From Candida dubliniensis CD36 (taxonomy: Eukaryota; Ascomycota; Pichiomycetes; Serinales; Debaryomycetaceae), in the NCBI RefSeq assembly GCF_000026945.1, contig NC_012867.1, positions 2,182,501 through 2,246,500 on the forward strand: a DNA stretch of 64,000 nucleotides, given 5' to 3'. Below the pieces are notes generated by a model. The model ran no database searches and was not told the DNA's origin. It saw only the letters and a program-made list of their open reading frames with translations. Positions within the stretch are counted from its first letter, which is position 1. Each line of letters starts with the position of its first letter. Below are positions 37,346 through 47,200 of this stretch, piece by piece. A program made the position numbers and the translations under genes.

Positions 37346-38242
37346 ATGTCGTTGATTGAAGAGCAAGAAAGCATCACCTTACACCCCAAACCGGGGTTTG
37401 TGATTAAAACCAAAATCTTGGAATCCAAAGACGTATCTCGAACATTGACCAAGGTATTTATCAATGTGTGCCATTCCCCCGATGTACCCAAGCCAGATGT
37501 CGATTTCGATCCACAGATCGTGTTCCCATTGATCATTGACAACGAATGGGAAATACCCATTATCCTATCCAAAGAAAAAGAGTCCAAGGATAAAAAGGGG
37601 TTTCCGTCTTTGGTATACGATTGTTGCATAAACTCCAAGTGCTTCCAATGGTGTCAAATTAGCAAAGACCTAAAGTCTATTCTTATTGAATGGTGTATTG
37701 AATCGATTGAATTGGTATACTCACTCACACTAGAACGGGAGTACTCAACCCCGAAAATGCTAGCAAAGGGCGAACTTTCCAATACAGTAGTCACCAAAAA
37801 GGAACTTTTAGGGTCTGTGCTAAAAGACAGACTCAAAGAACTACAACAAAATGAAACTTTAGGATTGATTAAAGAAATGGAACTGGAGGACGATGAATTG
37901 CCAGATTTAATGAATATAAACAAACGCTCCACAAAGCCATTAATAGAGGAAGTGAGCCACCAAACCAAACCAGCACCACCAAAAGCCATAAAAGAACTCA
38001 ACTATGCAGTTCTGTTCAAAAAAATCGCACACCCAAACTTCAATCTAGCAGTGATTGTTGCTTGTGACGACAAACTCGACACCTCGTTTGAAGTCACATA
38101 TTCTTCGGAATCCTCCACTATCCTCATTAGCGGCATAAAATTCGCTTCTGGAAACAGCTTGGAAATCCCAGTATCCCCTGACATTACTGTAACCAACACA
38201 AAGTGCTTTGAAGTTCACAACACAATGTATATTTTTATATAG
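37346..38242 (+). CDS. PIH1: R2TP complex component Pih1
   Basis: From ATG 37346 the protein has 298 residues. An N-terminal PIH1 domain contains HPKPGFVIKTK, KVFINVCHSPDVPKP and IVFPLIIDNEW, typical of the family that binds phosphorylated DSDD-type motifs (as in Tel2). The C-terminal half holds an acidic linker and a CS-like beta domain that contacts Tah1. The R2TP complex (Rvb1, Rvb2, Tah1, Pih1) works with Hsp90 to assemble snoRNPs, PIKK kinases and RNA polymerase II. Length is near S. cerevisiae Pih1 (344). An in-frame ATG at 37322 is possible, but the start at 37346 has a better AACA context. Confidence 0.86.
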   Translation: MSLIEEQESITLHPKPGFVIKTKILESKDVSRTLTKVFINVCHSPDVPKPDVDFDPQIVFPLIIDNEWEIPIILSKEKESKDKKGFPSLVYDCCINSKCFQWCQISKDLKSILIEWCIESIELVYSLTLEREYSTPKMLAKGELSNTVVTKKELLGSVLKDRLKELQQNETLGLIKEMELEDDELPDLMNINKRSTKPLIEEVSHQTKPAPPKAIKELNYAVLFKKIAHPNFNLAVIVACDDKLDTSFEVTYSSESSTILISGIKFASGNSLEIPVSPDITVTNTKCFEVHNTMYIFI

Positions 38243-38404
38243 TATGCAATGCGCTTGCGAATTACCTGATTTGGACACTTATCGCTTTATCAAGATATAA
38301 TTCCGCTCAATTTATCAAAAACAAAAAAAAAAAAAATTTTTTTGCCTATAAATGTAGCTACAAATCCGTTTCTAATACAAAAAAAAGTTTGGCCAACTCT
38401 AACC

Positions 38405-39835
38405 ATGAATACTGAAGAGACTTTGCTAATTACTCCGGTCAACAATTACGATGCTATTGTGAACGACACCAAAGATAATGACACCACTCCGACACTGGAA
38501 CTCAAGCATCTCACAAGATCCAGTTTCCCGTTAGTCGTATCGTTTGTGTTGCAGTACGTCTTTTCCATCACGTCAGTATATGCTGCAGGGCGATTAGGCG
38601 CCAAAGAGTTGGCTGCATGTTCGTTGGCTATCTGTACTTTTAACATCACAGGTCTAGCTGTATTCCAGGGCATGGCTACTAGTTTAGACACATTTTGCTC
38701 CCAAGCATACGGGTCCGGTAACAAAAAAATGGTAGGGGTCTATTTCCAGCGCGCGACCCTTCTTATGTTTGCAACAATGATACCCTTGATGGTTGTATGG
38801 TGGTACTCTGGTAGCATTTTGAACTACTTGGTTCCTGACCCAGAATTGGTTAGCATGGCCCAGCTCTTTTTGCGAATCCATGCTTTTGGTGTGCCTGGCT
38901 TGATTCTTTTTGAAAGCGGTAAAAGGTTTTTACAGGCTCAACATCTCTTCCAAGCTAGCACATACGTTTTGCTTGTGGCACTTCCCTTTAACTTGATATT
39001 GAATTGGCTGTTGGTGTGGAATCCAAGTACCGGAATGGGATACACTGGTATTCCCTTGGCGATAGGTGTCACATACTGGGTTATCTCGCTCCTAATGTTT
39101 GCATACGTGATTTTCATCGACGGAATTGAATGTTGGGGCGGTATCGATTGGGACAAAGCATCAAGCAATTGGAAACCAATGCTATCTCTAGCTGTGCCTG
39201 GTGTAATCATGGTAATTTCTGATTTTTTAGCATTTGAGATCTTGACTATTTTTGCTTCCAGATTCGGAACCGAGGCCTTGGCCGCCCAGTCAATTGTATC
39301 CAATGTTGCAACTTTATGTTTCCAAGTCCCGTTTGCATTTGCTGTGGCTATAAGTACACGGATGGGACACTTTATTGGGGACGGGAACATCGCCTGCGCC
39401 AAGATACTCAACGACCTCACAGTCGTCATTGGTGGGTCTATTGGGCTACTCAGTTTTTGCTTGTTCTATTTTGGGAGACACGTTTTGGGAGAATTTTTCA
39501 CCAGCGACAAAATGGTGTTAGAAATCAGCTCCAAATTACTTATCTTGGCCGGTATCAATCAAATCTCAGATTCCCTAAATGTTGTGGGAACAGGTGTGCT
39601 CAGGGGACAAGGCAGACAAAGAATCGGATCGATCCTAAACATCATATCGTATTACTTCCTTGCCATACCTTTGGGATACGTGCTTGCATTCAAACTTGGT
39701 ATGGAAATGAGCGGGTTGTGGATTGGATTGATTATTGGTGTTCTTGTTCTTGCTGTGACACAATGCACAAGTATATGTTTGAGCAATTGGGAAAAGATAC
39801 TAGAACATTCACATAGAATTCATGACAGTGTATAG
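38405..39835 (+). CDS. MATE-family multidrug/toxin efflux transporter (Erc1-like)
   Basis: From ATG 38405 the protein has 476 residues. It has about twelve hydrophobic segments and the MATE signatures: SFPLVVSFVLQYVFSITSVYAAGRLGAKELAA near the start, and GMATSLDTFCSQAYGSGN afterwards. Fungal MATE proteins such as S. cerevisiae Erc1 export small molecules by cation antiport, and Erc1 is tied to ethionine resistance and S-adenosylmethionine accumulation. The substrate cannot be read from the sequence. The frame is open 21 codons further upstream, but that stretch resembles leader sequence. I could not decide which yeast MATE paralogue it matches. Confidence 0.85.
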   Translation: MNTEETLLITPVNNYDAIVNDTKDNDTTPTLELKHLTRSSFPLVVSFVLQYVFSITSVYAAGRLGAKELAACSLAICTFNITGLAVFQGMATSLDTFCSQAYGSGNKKMVGVYFQRATLLMFATMIPLMVVWWYSGSILNYLVPDPELVSMAQLFLRIHAFGVPGLILFESGKRFLQAQHLFQASTYVLLVALPFNLILNWLLVWNPSTGMGYTGIPLAIGVTYWVISLLMFAYVIFIDGIECWGGIDWDKASSNWKPMLSLAVPGVIMVISDFLAFEILTIFASRFGTEALAAQSIVSNVATLCFQVPFAFAVAISTRMGHFIGDGNIACAKILNDLTVVIGGSIGLLSFCLFYFGRHVLGEFFTSDKMVLEISSKLLILAGINQISDSLNVVGTGVLRGQGRQRIGSILNIISYYFLAIPLGYVLAFKLGMEMSGLWIGLIIGVLVLAVTQCTSICLSNWEKILEHSHRIHDSV

Positions 39836-39916
39836 AGTTTGTATTTTTAAACGCGCAACATACAAAAGAAATAGAAAATTTTTTTTTTTTCTTCTTCTAT
39901 CCATCTCAATTCAACC

Positions 39917-41053
39917 ATGCCTAGAAGATTCAATAAGAAAAACGCAACCACCTTCAATGTCGTACATAGAGCCCATGATGATGCAAGGTTCTACGACGAC
40001 GAAGCGTCTGAGCATGTTTTGGTTCCACAATCTTCAAAGAAAAAAGTGGTTACCACTGCTGAATTAGAAAAGAAACTTGCCAATACAAGTATAAGAGATA
40101 ACGAAGGGTTGGCGGCACAGTATGGTATCACCTACGACGACTCCAAATACGACTATATGCAACATCTAAAGCCTATGGGGAACCCCGATGGTGTTTTTGT
40201 TGGAGCTAAACAAACCCAGCCCAAACAGCTGATAGAAGATTTATTTAAAGACCAGTTGCCTTCAAAAGAAACAAGAAAAGTTGCCAGAGATCTAAACCAA
40301 AACATACCCGACGAATTACAGGGGTTTAATCCAAACTTGGATCCGAGATTACGTGAAGTGTTAGAAGCTTTGGACGATGAAGCGTATATCGAAGATGGCG
40401 AAGAAGATATATTCAATTCATTGTTACAGTCAGGTGAAGTCGAAGACGAAAATGAGTTTTACGAAGAAGCAGAAGACTATGACGAGTGGGACCTAGATAA
40501 CTATGAAGAAGAGTATGACGCTAAATACAACCTGGATACGCCCGAGGGTGTGAATCTGAATTGGCAAAGAGATTTTATGCAATTTAAAAAAGACAACAAA
40601 AACAAGCCCAACGAATGGGATTCCGATGACGAATTTGAGGATGAAGTTCCCGAATTGCCAGAAATATCCACCAACAAAAAAGTTTCAAACACCAAAATGA
40701 GAAAAAAGAAAGGTGCCATGACTGATACATCATCATTTTCAATGTCATCATCTGCATTGTTTAGAACTGAAGGACTCACATTGCTCGATGATAGGTATGA
40801 ACAGATGAGCAAAAAGTTTGAAAACGAAAACGATGAACCGTCCCACAAACCATTCAATATGAACGAAGAAAGACACGATTTAGAAGGCATGTTGGACGAT
40901 TTCTTGGATAACTATGAATTAGAAAGCGGTGGAAGAAAACTAGCCAAAAAGGACGATGAAAAGAAAAAATTACAGCAAGCTGCCAGCTCAGTGTCAAAAG
41001 GGAAAGCTGCCAGGAAGTTCAACAAAGCCTTTAGTGATATGAAGATAGAATAA
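39917..41053 (+). CDS. LTV1: Pre-40S biogenesis factor Ltv1
   Basis: The 378-residue protein begins MPRRFNKKNATTFNVVHRAHDD, the conserved Ltv1 start. It has a block around SKYDYMQHLKPMG, then an acidic centre (about 150-220), and a basic C-terminus ending SKGKAARKFNKAFSDMK. Ltv1 binds Rps3 and Rps20 on the pre-40S particle and is released by casein kinase 1 phosphorylation during late maturation. Length is comparable to S. cerevisiae Ltv1 (463). An AAAATTTTTTT stretch upstream (about 39876-39890) resembles the RRPE element of ribosome-biogenesis genes, though this AT-rich DNA makes it a weak match. Confidence 0.9.
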   Translation: MPRRFNKKNATTFNVVHRAHDDARFYDDEASEHVLVPQSSKKKVVTTAELEKKLANTSIRDNEGLAAQYGITYDDSKYDYMQHLKPMGNPDGVFVGAKQTQPKQLIEDLFKDQLPSKETRKVARDLNQNIPDELQGFNPNLDPRLREVLEALDDEAYIEDGEEDIFNSLLQSGEVEDENEFYEEAEDYDEWDLDNYEEEYDAKYNLDTPEGVNLNWQRDFMQFKKDNKNKPNEWDSDDEFEDEVPELPEISTNKKVSNTKMRKKKGAMTDTSSFSMSSSALFRTEGLTLLDDRYEQMSKKFENENDEPSHKPFNMNEERHDLEGMLDDFLDNYELESGGRKLAKKDDEKKKLQQAASSVSKGKAARKFNKAFSDMKIE

Positions 41054-41365
41054 GTATATATAGGTCGTGTAGAGAACACGGATTTATTTATTTAACCACT
41101 CACTTTAAATTTTCTTTTTTTCTAATGCTCTTTCCAAAAAAAAAAAAAAAAAAAAGCAGGATAAAATTTGGAGACACATTTTTCTTTTCAACACATTTGC
41201 CAAGGAGTATTCCTGTTAATAGTGATTAATTTGTTTTTCAGACTATAACCAGATATTCGAGTCAAGTTGTTGTTTCCACTTTTAATACCAGTATCCTTTT
41301 TAACTTTGCTAGTTTCCTATCGCTATTCATTGCCGCATAACAAACTTTTTAATAGCAATAACACG
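41054..41365. promoter_or_regulatory. Intergenic region LTV1-CKA1
   Basis: The 312 bp gap has poly(A) at about 41139-41154 and T-rich sequence before the kinase start. The upstream part of the CKA1 frame (41267-41365) is open but Leu/Phe-rich and lacks family similarity, so I treat it as leader. Nothing else seen. Confidence 0.5.
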
Positions 41366-42382
41366 ATGTCATCACATCGTCATAATACAGTGCAATCAAT
41401 CTCAAGAGTGTATGCCGATGTGCTTTCTACCAAACCACAATCCTACTGGGACTACGATGACCTTAATATAAAATGGAACTCACAAGAGAATTACGAAATA
41501 CTCAGAAAATTGGGACGAGGCAAGTACTCAGAGGTCTTTTTGGGAATAGATTTGGTAAAGAGGGAAAAAGTTGTCATCAAAGTGTTGAAACCGGTCAAGC
41601 GGAAGAAAATCAAAAGAGAAATCTCCATTTTGAAAAACTTAGTAGATGGGCCCAATATTATTGCGTTGTTGGATGTGGTTAGAGAGCCACAGCTGAAAAC
41701 ACCAGGGCTTATCTTTGAGCATGTTAATAACATCGACTTTAGGTCCTTGTACCCCACGTTTACTGACTACGATATAAGGTTTTACATGTATGAGTTGTTA
41801 AAGGCGTTGGACTACTCACACTCAATGGGAATCATGCATAGAGACGTAAAACCCCACAATGTAATGATAGATCATGATAAAAAGTTGTTGAGATTGATTG
41901 ACTGGGGTTTGGCCGAATATTACCATCCAGGAACAGAGTATAATGTCCGCGTTGCTTCGCGCTACTTCAAGGGCCCAGAGTTGCTAGTTGATTACAGGTT
42001 GTATGACTACTCCTTGGATATGTGGTCGTTTGGGTGTATGTTGGCGTCAATGGTGTTTATGAAGGAACCGTTCTTCCACGGGAAATCCAATACAGACCAA
42101 TTGGTACAGATAGTCCGTGTTTTGGGCTCTAAAAATTTCAAGAAATACCTTGAAAAGTACAACATATCGTTGGGAGAAGAGTACGAAGATATAGGATACT
42201 ATAATAAAAGGCAATGGGTAAGATTCATGAATGAAAATAACAAGGACTTGGTTTCCGAAGAGTTCCTAGACCTTATTGACAGGTTATTGAGATATGACCA
42301 CCAGGAGAGATTGACTGCCAAAGAGGCAATGAAGCATGCATATTTCGACCCAATTAGAGCCGCTGCTAGTAGTAGTAGTTAG
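41366..42382 (+). CDS. CKA1: Casein kinase II catalytic (alpha) subunit
   Basis: From ATG 41366 the protein has 338 residues, a complete kinase. Glycine loop GRGKYSEVF, the lysine in [17 protein letters not shown] (the basic CK2 cluster), catalytic [12 protein letters not shown], and the CK2-specific DWG ([11 protein letters not shown]) in place of DFG are all present. CK2 phosphorylates acidic Ser/Thr sites and is constitutively active with two beta subunits. C. albicans has CKA1 and CKA2; I use CKA1 because of the neighbours CPR6 and RPO21 as remembered. S. cerevisiae Cka2 is 339 residues. Confidence 0.82.
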   Translation: MSSHRHNTVQSISRVYADVLSTKPQSYWDYDDLNIKWNSQENYEILRKLGRGKYSEVFLGIDLVKREKVVIKVLKPVKRKKIKREISILKNLVDGPNIIALLDVVREPQLKTPGLIFEHVNNIDFRSLYPTFTDYDIRFYMYELLKALDYSHSMGIMHRDVKPHNVMIDHDKKLLRLIDWGLAEYYHPGTEYNVRVASRYFKGPELLVDYRLYDYSLDMWSFGCMLASMVFMKEPFFHGKSNTDQLVQIVRVLGSKNFKKYLEKYNISLGEEYEDIGYYNKRQWVRFMNENNKDLVSEEFLDLIDRLLRYDHQERLTAKEAMKHAYFDPIRAAASSSS

Positions 42383-42458
42383 TTCCTCTTTTTTTATTAT
42401 TATGATTATTCTAGTTGCTGTAATATTCTATTTAGAAATGTATAAAAAATGTGGTCGG

Positions 42459-42471
42459 TTCGAGAACCTTC
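42459..42471 (+). promoter_or_regulatory. Heat shock element (TTCnnGAAnnTTC) upstream of CPR6
   Basis: Three alternating inverted 5 bp units, TTC-GA-GAA-CC-TTC, form a perfect continuous trimeric heat-shock element about 100 bp upstream of the CPR6 ATG. Hsf1 binds this arrangement. CPR6 is an Hsp90 co-chaperone, a typical Hsf1 target. Directly visible; function inferred. Confidence 0.7.
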
Positions 42472-42558
42472 CACCAACATTTTTTCCAATTCTATATAAA
42501 ATTAGCAAAAGTTTTGTCTCAAAATTTTTTTTTTTTTTTGACTTTTTCTTTGCTAACC

Positions 42559-43668
42559 ATGACTGGCACACCTGTTTATTTTGATATTTCCTGCAACGGC
42601 AAACCCAAGGGCCGTGTTGTGTTTAAACTCTACGACGATGTTGTTCCTAAAACAGCAGCCAATTTCCGTTCCTTGTGTACTGGTGAAAAAGGTATATCAC
42701 CTACCTCAGGCAAACCACTTTCCTATAAAGACTCTATTTTCCACAGAGTGATCAAAGATTTCATGTGCCAAGGTGGTGATTTTACTGCCCCCTCCGACCG
42801 TTTAGGGACAGGTGGCGAATCTATTTATGGTGATAAGTTTGAGGATGAAAACTTTACGTTGCCCCATGACAAACCATTTTTATTGTCGATGGCTAACTCC
42901 GGGCCAAACACCAATGGATCTCAGTTTTTTATTACAACAGTTCCAACCCCACATTTGGACGGGAAACATGTTGTGTTTGGAGAAGTCATTGAAGGGAAAT
43001 CAATTGTGCGTCAATTGGAGAGAAGCGAAAAAGGGGCTAACGACAGACCAGTGGAAGACTGGAAAATCGTCGATTGTGGCGAGCTTCCTGCTGATTATGA
43101 ACCAGCTACACTGGGCACGGACGACGGAACTGGCGATACATATGAAGAGATTTTAACTGATAACGATAACATCGACGTAAGCAACCCCCAATCTGTTTTC
43201 GCTGCTGTTAGCAAGTTGAAGGATATTGGAACCAAACTTTTGAAAGAAGGAAAGTTAGAAAAATCGTACGAAAAGTATATCAAGGCCAGCAGCTACTTGA
43301 ATGACTATACACCAGAAGATTTGTCCTCTGAAGACTTGTCAACATTACATGGGCTCAAAGCATCATGCTACTTGAATGCTGCATTAGTGGCATTGAAATT
43401 GAAACATGGAAAGGATGCAATTACTGCTGCAAACAATGCGTTAGAGGTAGAGCAAATTGATGACAAATCCAAAACCAAAGCATTATACAGAAAAGGGATG
43501 GGATACATCCTAGCCAAGGATGAAGAACTGGCTCAAAAAGTTCTCGAAGAAGCTTTGAAATTAGAGCCCAACGATGCAGCCATCCAAAAGGGATTACAAG
43601 AAGCCAAACACAACATCAAGTTGCGTCGTGATAAACAAAAAAAGGCAATGGCCAAATTCTTCTCATAA
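42559..43668 (+). CDS. CPR6: Cyclophilin-40 peptidyl-prolyl isomerase, Hsp90 co-chaperone
   Basis: From ATG 42559 the protein has 369 residues. The cyclophilin domain (about 1-175) has [46 protein letters not shown] and [19 protein letters not shown] linker leads to a C-terminal TPR domain (about 200-365; [35 protein letters not shown]). This is Cyp40/Cpr6, which binds the Hsp90 C-terminus through the TPR. Length equals S. cerevisiae Cpr6 (371). The frame extends 36 codons upstream but includes the heat-shock element, so the internal ATG is the start. Confidence 0.95.
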   Translation: MTGTPVYFDISCNGKPKGRVVFKLYDDVVPKTAANFRSLCTGEKGISPTSGKPLSYKDSIFHRVIKDFMCQGGDFTAPSDRLGTGGESIYGDKFEDENFTLPHDKPFLLSMANSGPNTNGSQFFITTVPTPHLDGKHVVFGEVIEGKSIVRQLERSEKGANDRPVEDWKIVDCGELPADYEPATLGTDDGTGDTYEEILTDNDNIDVSNPQSVFAAVSKLKDIGTKLLKEGKLEKSYEKYIKASSYLNDYTPEDLSSEDLSTLHGLKASCYLNAALVALKLKHGKDAITAANNALEVEQIDDKSKTKALYRKGMGYILAKDEELAQKVLEEALKLEPNDAAIQKGLQEAKHNIKLRRDKQKKAMAKFFS

Positions 43669-44257
43669 AGCATGTAGGCGCTTTTTATAGATAGTAATAC
43701 AAGCATTCTTTGAAAAGTCGTGCAGCACACAACAAACTGAAAATTTTCCAACAAACTTTGCCATTGTCGAAACCAACATCAGAAAAAAAAAAAAGCAAAC
43801 TCCTGAATGTATAAACAACATCACCCCCTTTTCTTCTATCCCTATTGCCAATCAATCAACTTAACCTTATTTCAACTCCATATTCCCATTTGATATTTAC
43901 ATTAATCAATCATAGGGTTTTATTGTTTAGGTTAGACTGGACTATTTATTGTTAATAAAGCAGTTATTCAACAAAGGGGATACATTTTTTTTTTTTTTTT
44001 TTTATTTCAGTAATTAATTATTACTTCCAAATTTGTTATAGAATTCATTTCATTTGCATATTATTTGGATTGTTGATTATTTAAATTTTCGAGACAAATA
44101 CAGTATCTGTTATTGCACTCATTGATTTGATTGCATTTGTATTATTAGTTGGAATCCTTATTTATATTAAAAATCCCAAAAAAAAAAACAACCAACCTAC
44201 CAAATTTTTTTTTTAATCCAAAAAAAACTTTATAAAAAAAAAAGCTAACCATTTGCC
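43669..44257. promoter_or_regulatory. RPO21 promoter region
   Basis: The 589 bp gap between CPR6 and RPO21 contains poly(T) at about 43988-44003, several A-runs near the RPO21 start, and a TTATAAAAAAAA stretch about 25 bp before the ATG. No RNA gene or ORF with support was found. Confidence 0.55.
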
Positions 44258-47200
44258 ATGAGTCGTCAGTTTCCGTACTCGAGTGCTCCACTCCGTTCGG
44301 TCAAAGAAGTCCAGTTTGGATTATTATCACCAGAAGAAGTGAGGGCCATCTCAGTGGCAAAAATAGAGTATCCTGAGACAATGGACCAAACCACAAAGAG
44401 ACCAAGAGAGGGAGGATTGAATGATCCACGTTTAGGATCCATTGATAGAAATTTTAGATGCCAGACATGTGGTGAGGATATGGCAGAATGTCCTGGTCAT
44501 TTTGGTCACATTGAATTGGCCAAACCAGTGTTTCATATTGGGTTTATTGCTAAAATCAAAAAGGCCTGTGAGTCGGTGTGTATGCATTGTGGGAAATTAT
44601 TATTAGATGAAACTAATCCAGCTATGGCCCAGGCCATAAAAATCAGAGACCCCAAAAAGAGATTCAATGCAGTGTGGTCATTGTGTAAATCCAAAATGGT
44701 GTGTGAGACCGACAACAACGAGGATGAAATGACAGACCAACCTTCTCGTGGAGGGTGTGGGCACCCACAACCAACAATTCGTAGAGATGGGTTGAAACTA
44801 TGGGGGACATGGAAGCAAAATAAGAATTACGACGATAATGAACAACCAGAACGTCGTTTGTTGACCCCGCTGGAAATTTTGAATGTTTTCAAACACATTA
44901 GTCCTGAAGATTGTCACAAGATGGGGTTCAATGAGGATTATGCTAGACCAGAGTGGATGTTAATCACAGTTTTACCTGTGCCACCTCCACCTGTGAGACC
45001 ATCAATCGCATTCAATGAAACAGCTAGAGGAGAAGATGACTTGACGTTCAAGTTGGCCGATATCATTAAAGCTAATATAAATGTCCAAAGATTGGAAACA
45101 GATGGTTCACCACAACATGTGATAAGCGAGTTTGAGGCTTTGTTGCAATTCCACGTGGCTACTTATATGGATAACGATATTGCGGGACAGCCACAAGCAC
45201 TTCAAAAAACTGGTCGTCCAATCAAATCTATTAGAGCAAGATTGAAAGGTAAAGAAGGTCGATTAAGAGGGAACTTGATGGGGAAGCGTGTTGATTTTTC
45301 CGCTCGTACTGTCATTTCCGGTGACCCTAATTTGGATTTGGACCAAGTGGGTGTGCCTATTTCCATCGCAAAAACGTTGACCTATCCTGAAATTGTTACC
45401 CCTTATAATATCCACAAATTGACTGAATTGGTTAGAAACGGTCCCAATGAGCATCCTGGTGCCAAGTATGTGATAAGAGATACTGGAGATCGTATTGATT
45501 TGAGATATAATAAGAGAGCAGGTGATATTGCGTTGCAATATGGATGGAAGGTCGAACGTCATTTGATGGATGATGATCCAGTGTTGTTCAATCGTCAACC
45601 TTCGTTGCACAAGATGTCAATGATGGCACATAGAGTCAGAGTCATGCCTTACTCCACGTTCAGATTGAATTTATCGGTGACATCGCCATATAATGCAGAT
45701 TTCGATGGGGATGAGATGAACTTGCATGTTCCACAATCACCAGAAACCAGAGCAGAATTGTCACAAATTTGTGCCGTGCCTTTGCAAATTGTTTCTCCAC
45801 AGTCGAATAAACCAGTGATGGGTATTGTCCAAGACACATTGTGTGGTATTCGTAAAATGACGTTACGTGATATTTTTATTGAATATGATCAGGTCATGAA
45901 CATGTGTTACTGGATTCCAAACTGGGATGGTGTGATTCCGCCACCAGCCGTTGTGAAGCCCAAACCATTATGGACTGGGAAGCAGTTATTGTCGTTGGCA
46001 ATTCCAAAGGGTATCCACTTGCAGAGATTTGATGGTGGGAGAGACTTGTTGAGTCCCAAAGATACTGGTATGTTGATTGTTGATGGTGAAATCATGTTTG
46101 GGGTTGTCGACAAGAAAACCGTTGGTGCCACTGGAGGAGGCTTGATTCACACAGTCATGAGAGAAAAGGGTCCCAAGGTGTGTGCTGAGTTGTTCAGTTC
46201 GATCCAAAAAGTGGTAAACTACTGGTTGTTGCACAATGGGTTTTCAATTGGTATTGGTGATACTATTGCTGATGCACAAACAATGAGAGATGTTACAAAG
46301 ACTATCCAAGAAGCCAAGCAAAAGGTGCAAGAGATCATTATTGATGCCCAGCACAACAAGCTTGAACCTGAGCCAGGTATGACTTTGCGTGAGTCGTTTG
46401 AACATAATGTATCGCGTGTTTTGAATCAGGCGCGTGACACTGCTGGTCGATCTGCAGAAATGAGTTTGAAAGATTTAAACAATGTGAAACAAATGGTCAC
46501 CTCTGGGTCTAAAGGTTCGTTTATTAATATTTCTCAAATGTCTGCATGTGTTGGTCAACAAATTGTCGAAGGTAAAAGAATTCCATTTGGGTTTGGCGAC
46601 CGTTCGTTGCCACATTTTACAAAGGATGACTATTCTCCGGAATCCAAAGGTTTTGTTGAAAATTCTTACTTAAGAGGGTTGACGCCACAAGAATTCTTTT
46701 TCCACGCAATGGCCGGTAGAGAGGGTCTTATTGATACTGCTGTGAAAACAGCAGAAACAGGTTATATTCAACGTCGTTTAGTCAAGGCATTGGAAGACAT
46801 TATGGTTCATTACGATGGTACCACGAGAAACTCGTTGGGTGATATCATTCAATTCATCTATGGTGAAGATGGTATAGACGGTACACAAGTTGAAAAACAA
46901 TCGGTCGACACAATTCCAGGTTCAGACGAAAGTTTTGAACGCCGTTACAGAATCGACATTTTGGATACCAAGAACATGATTTCCGAATCATTGATTGAAT
47001 CTGGTAAAGAGATTAGAGGTGATGTGCAGTTGCAGAAGATATTGGATGAAGAGTATAACCAATTGTTGAAGGATCGTAAATACTTGAGAGAAGTATGCTT
47101 CCCTAATGGTGATTTCAGCTGGCCATTACCAGTGAATTTGCGTCGTATCATCCAGAATGCCCAACAGATTTTCCACAATGGTCGTTACAGGGCATCTGAT

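Noticed and set aside
42457..42468. GGTTCGAGAACC, resembling a tRNA B box
   Set aside because: No A box upstream, no cloverleaf, and the sequence is fully explained by a heat-shock element.
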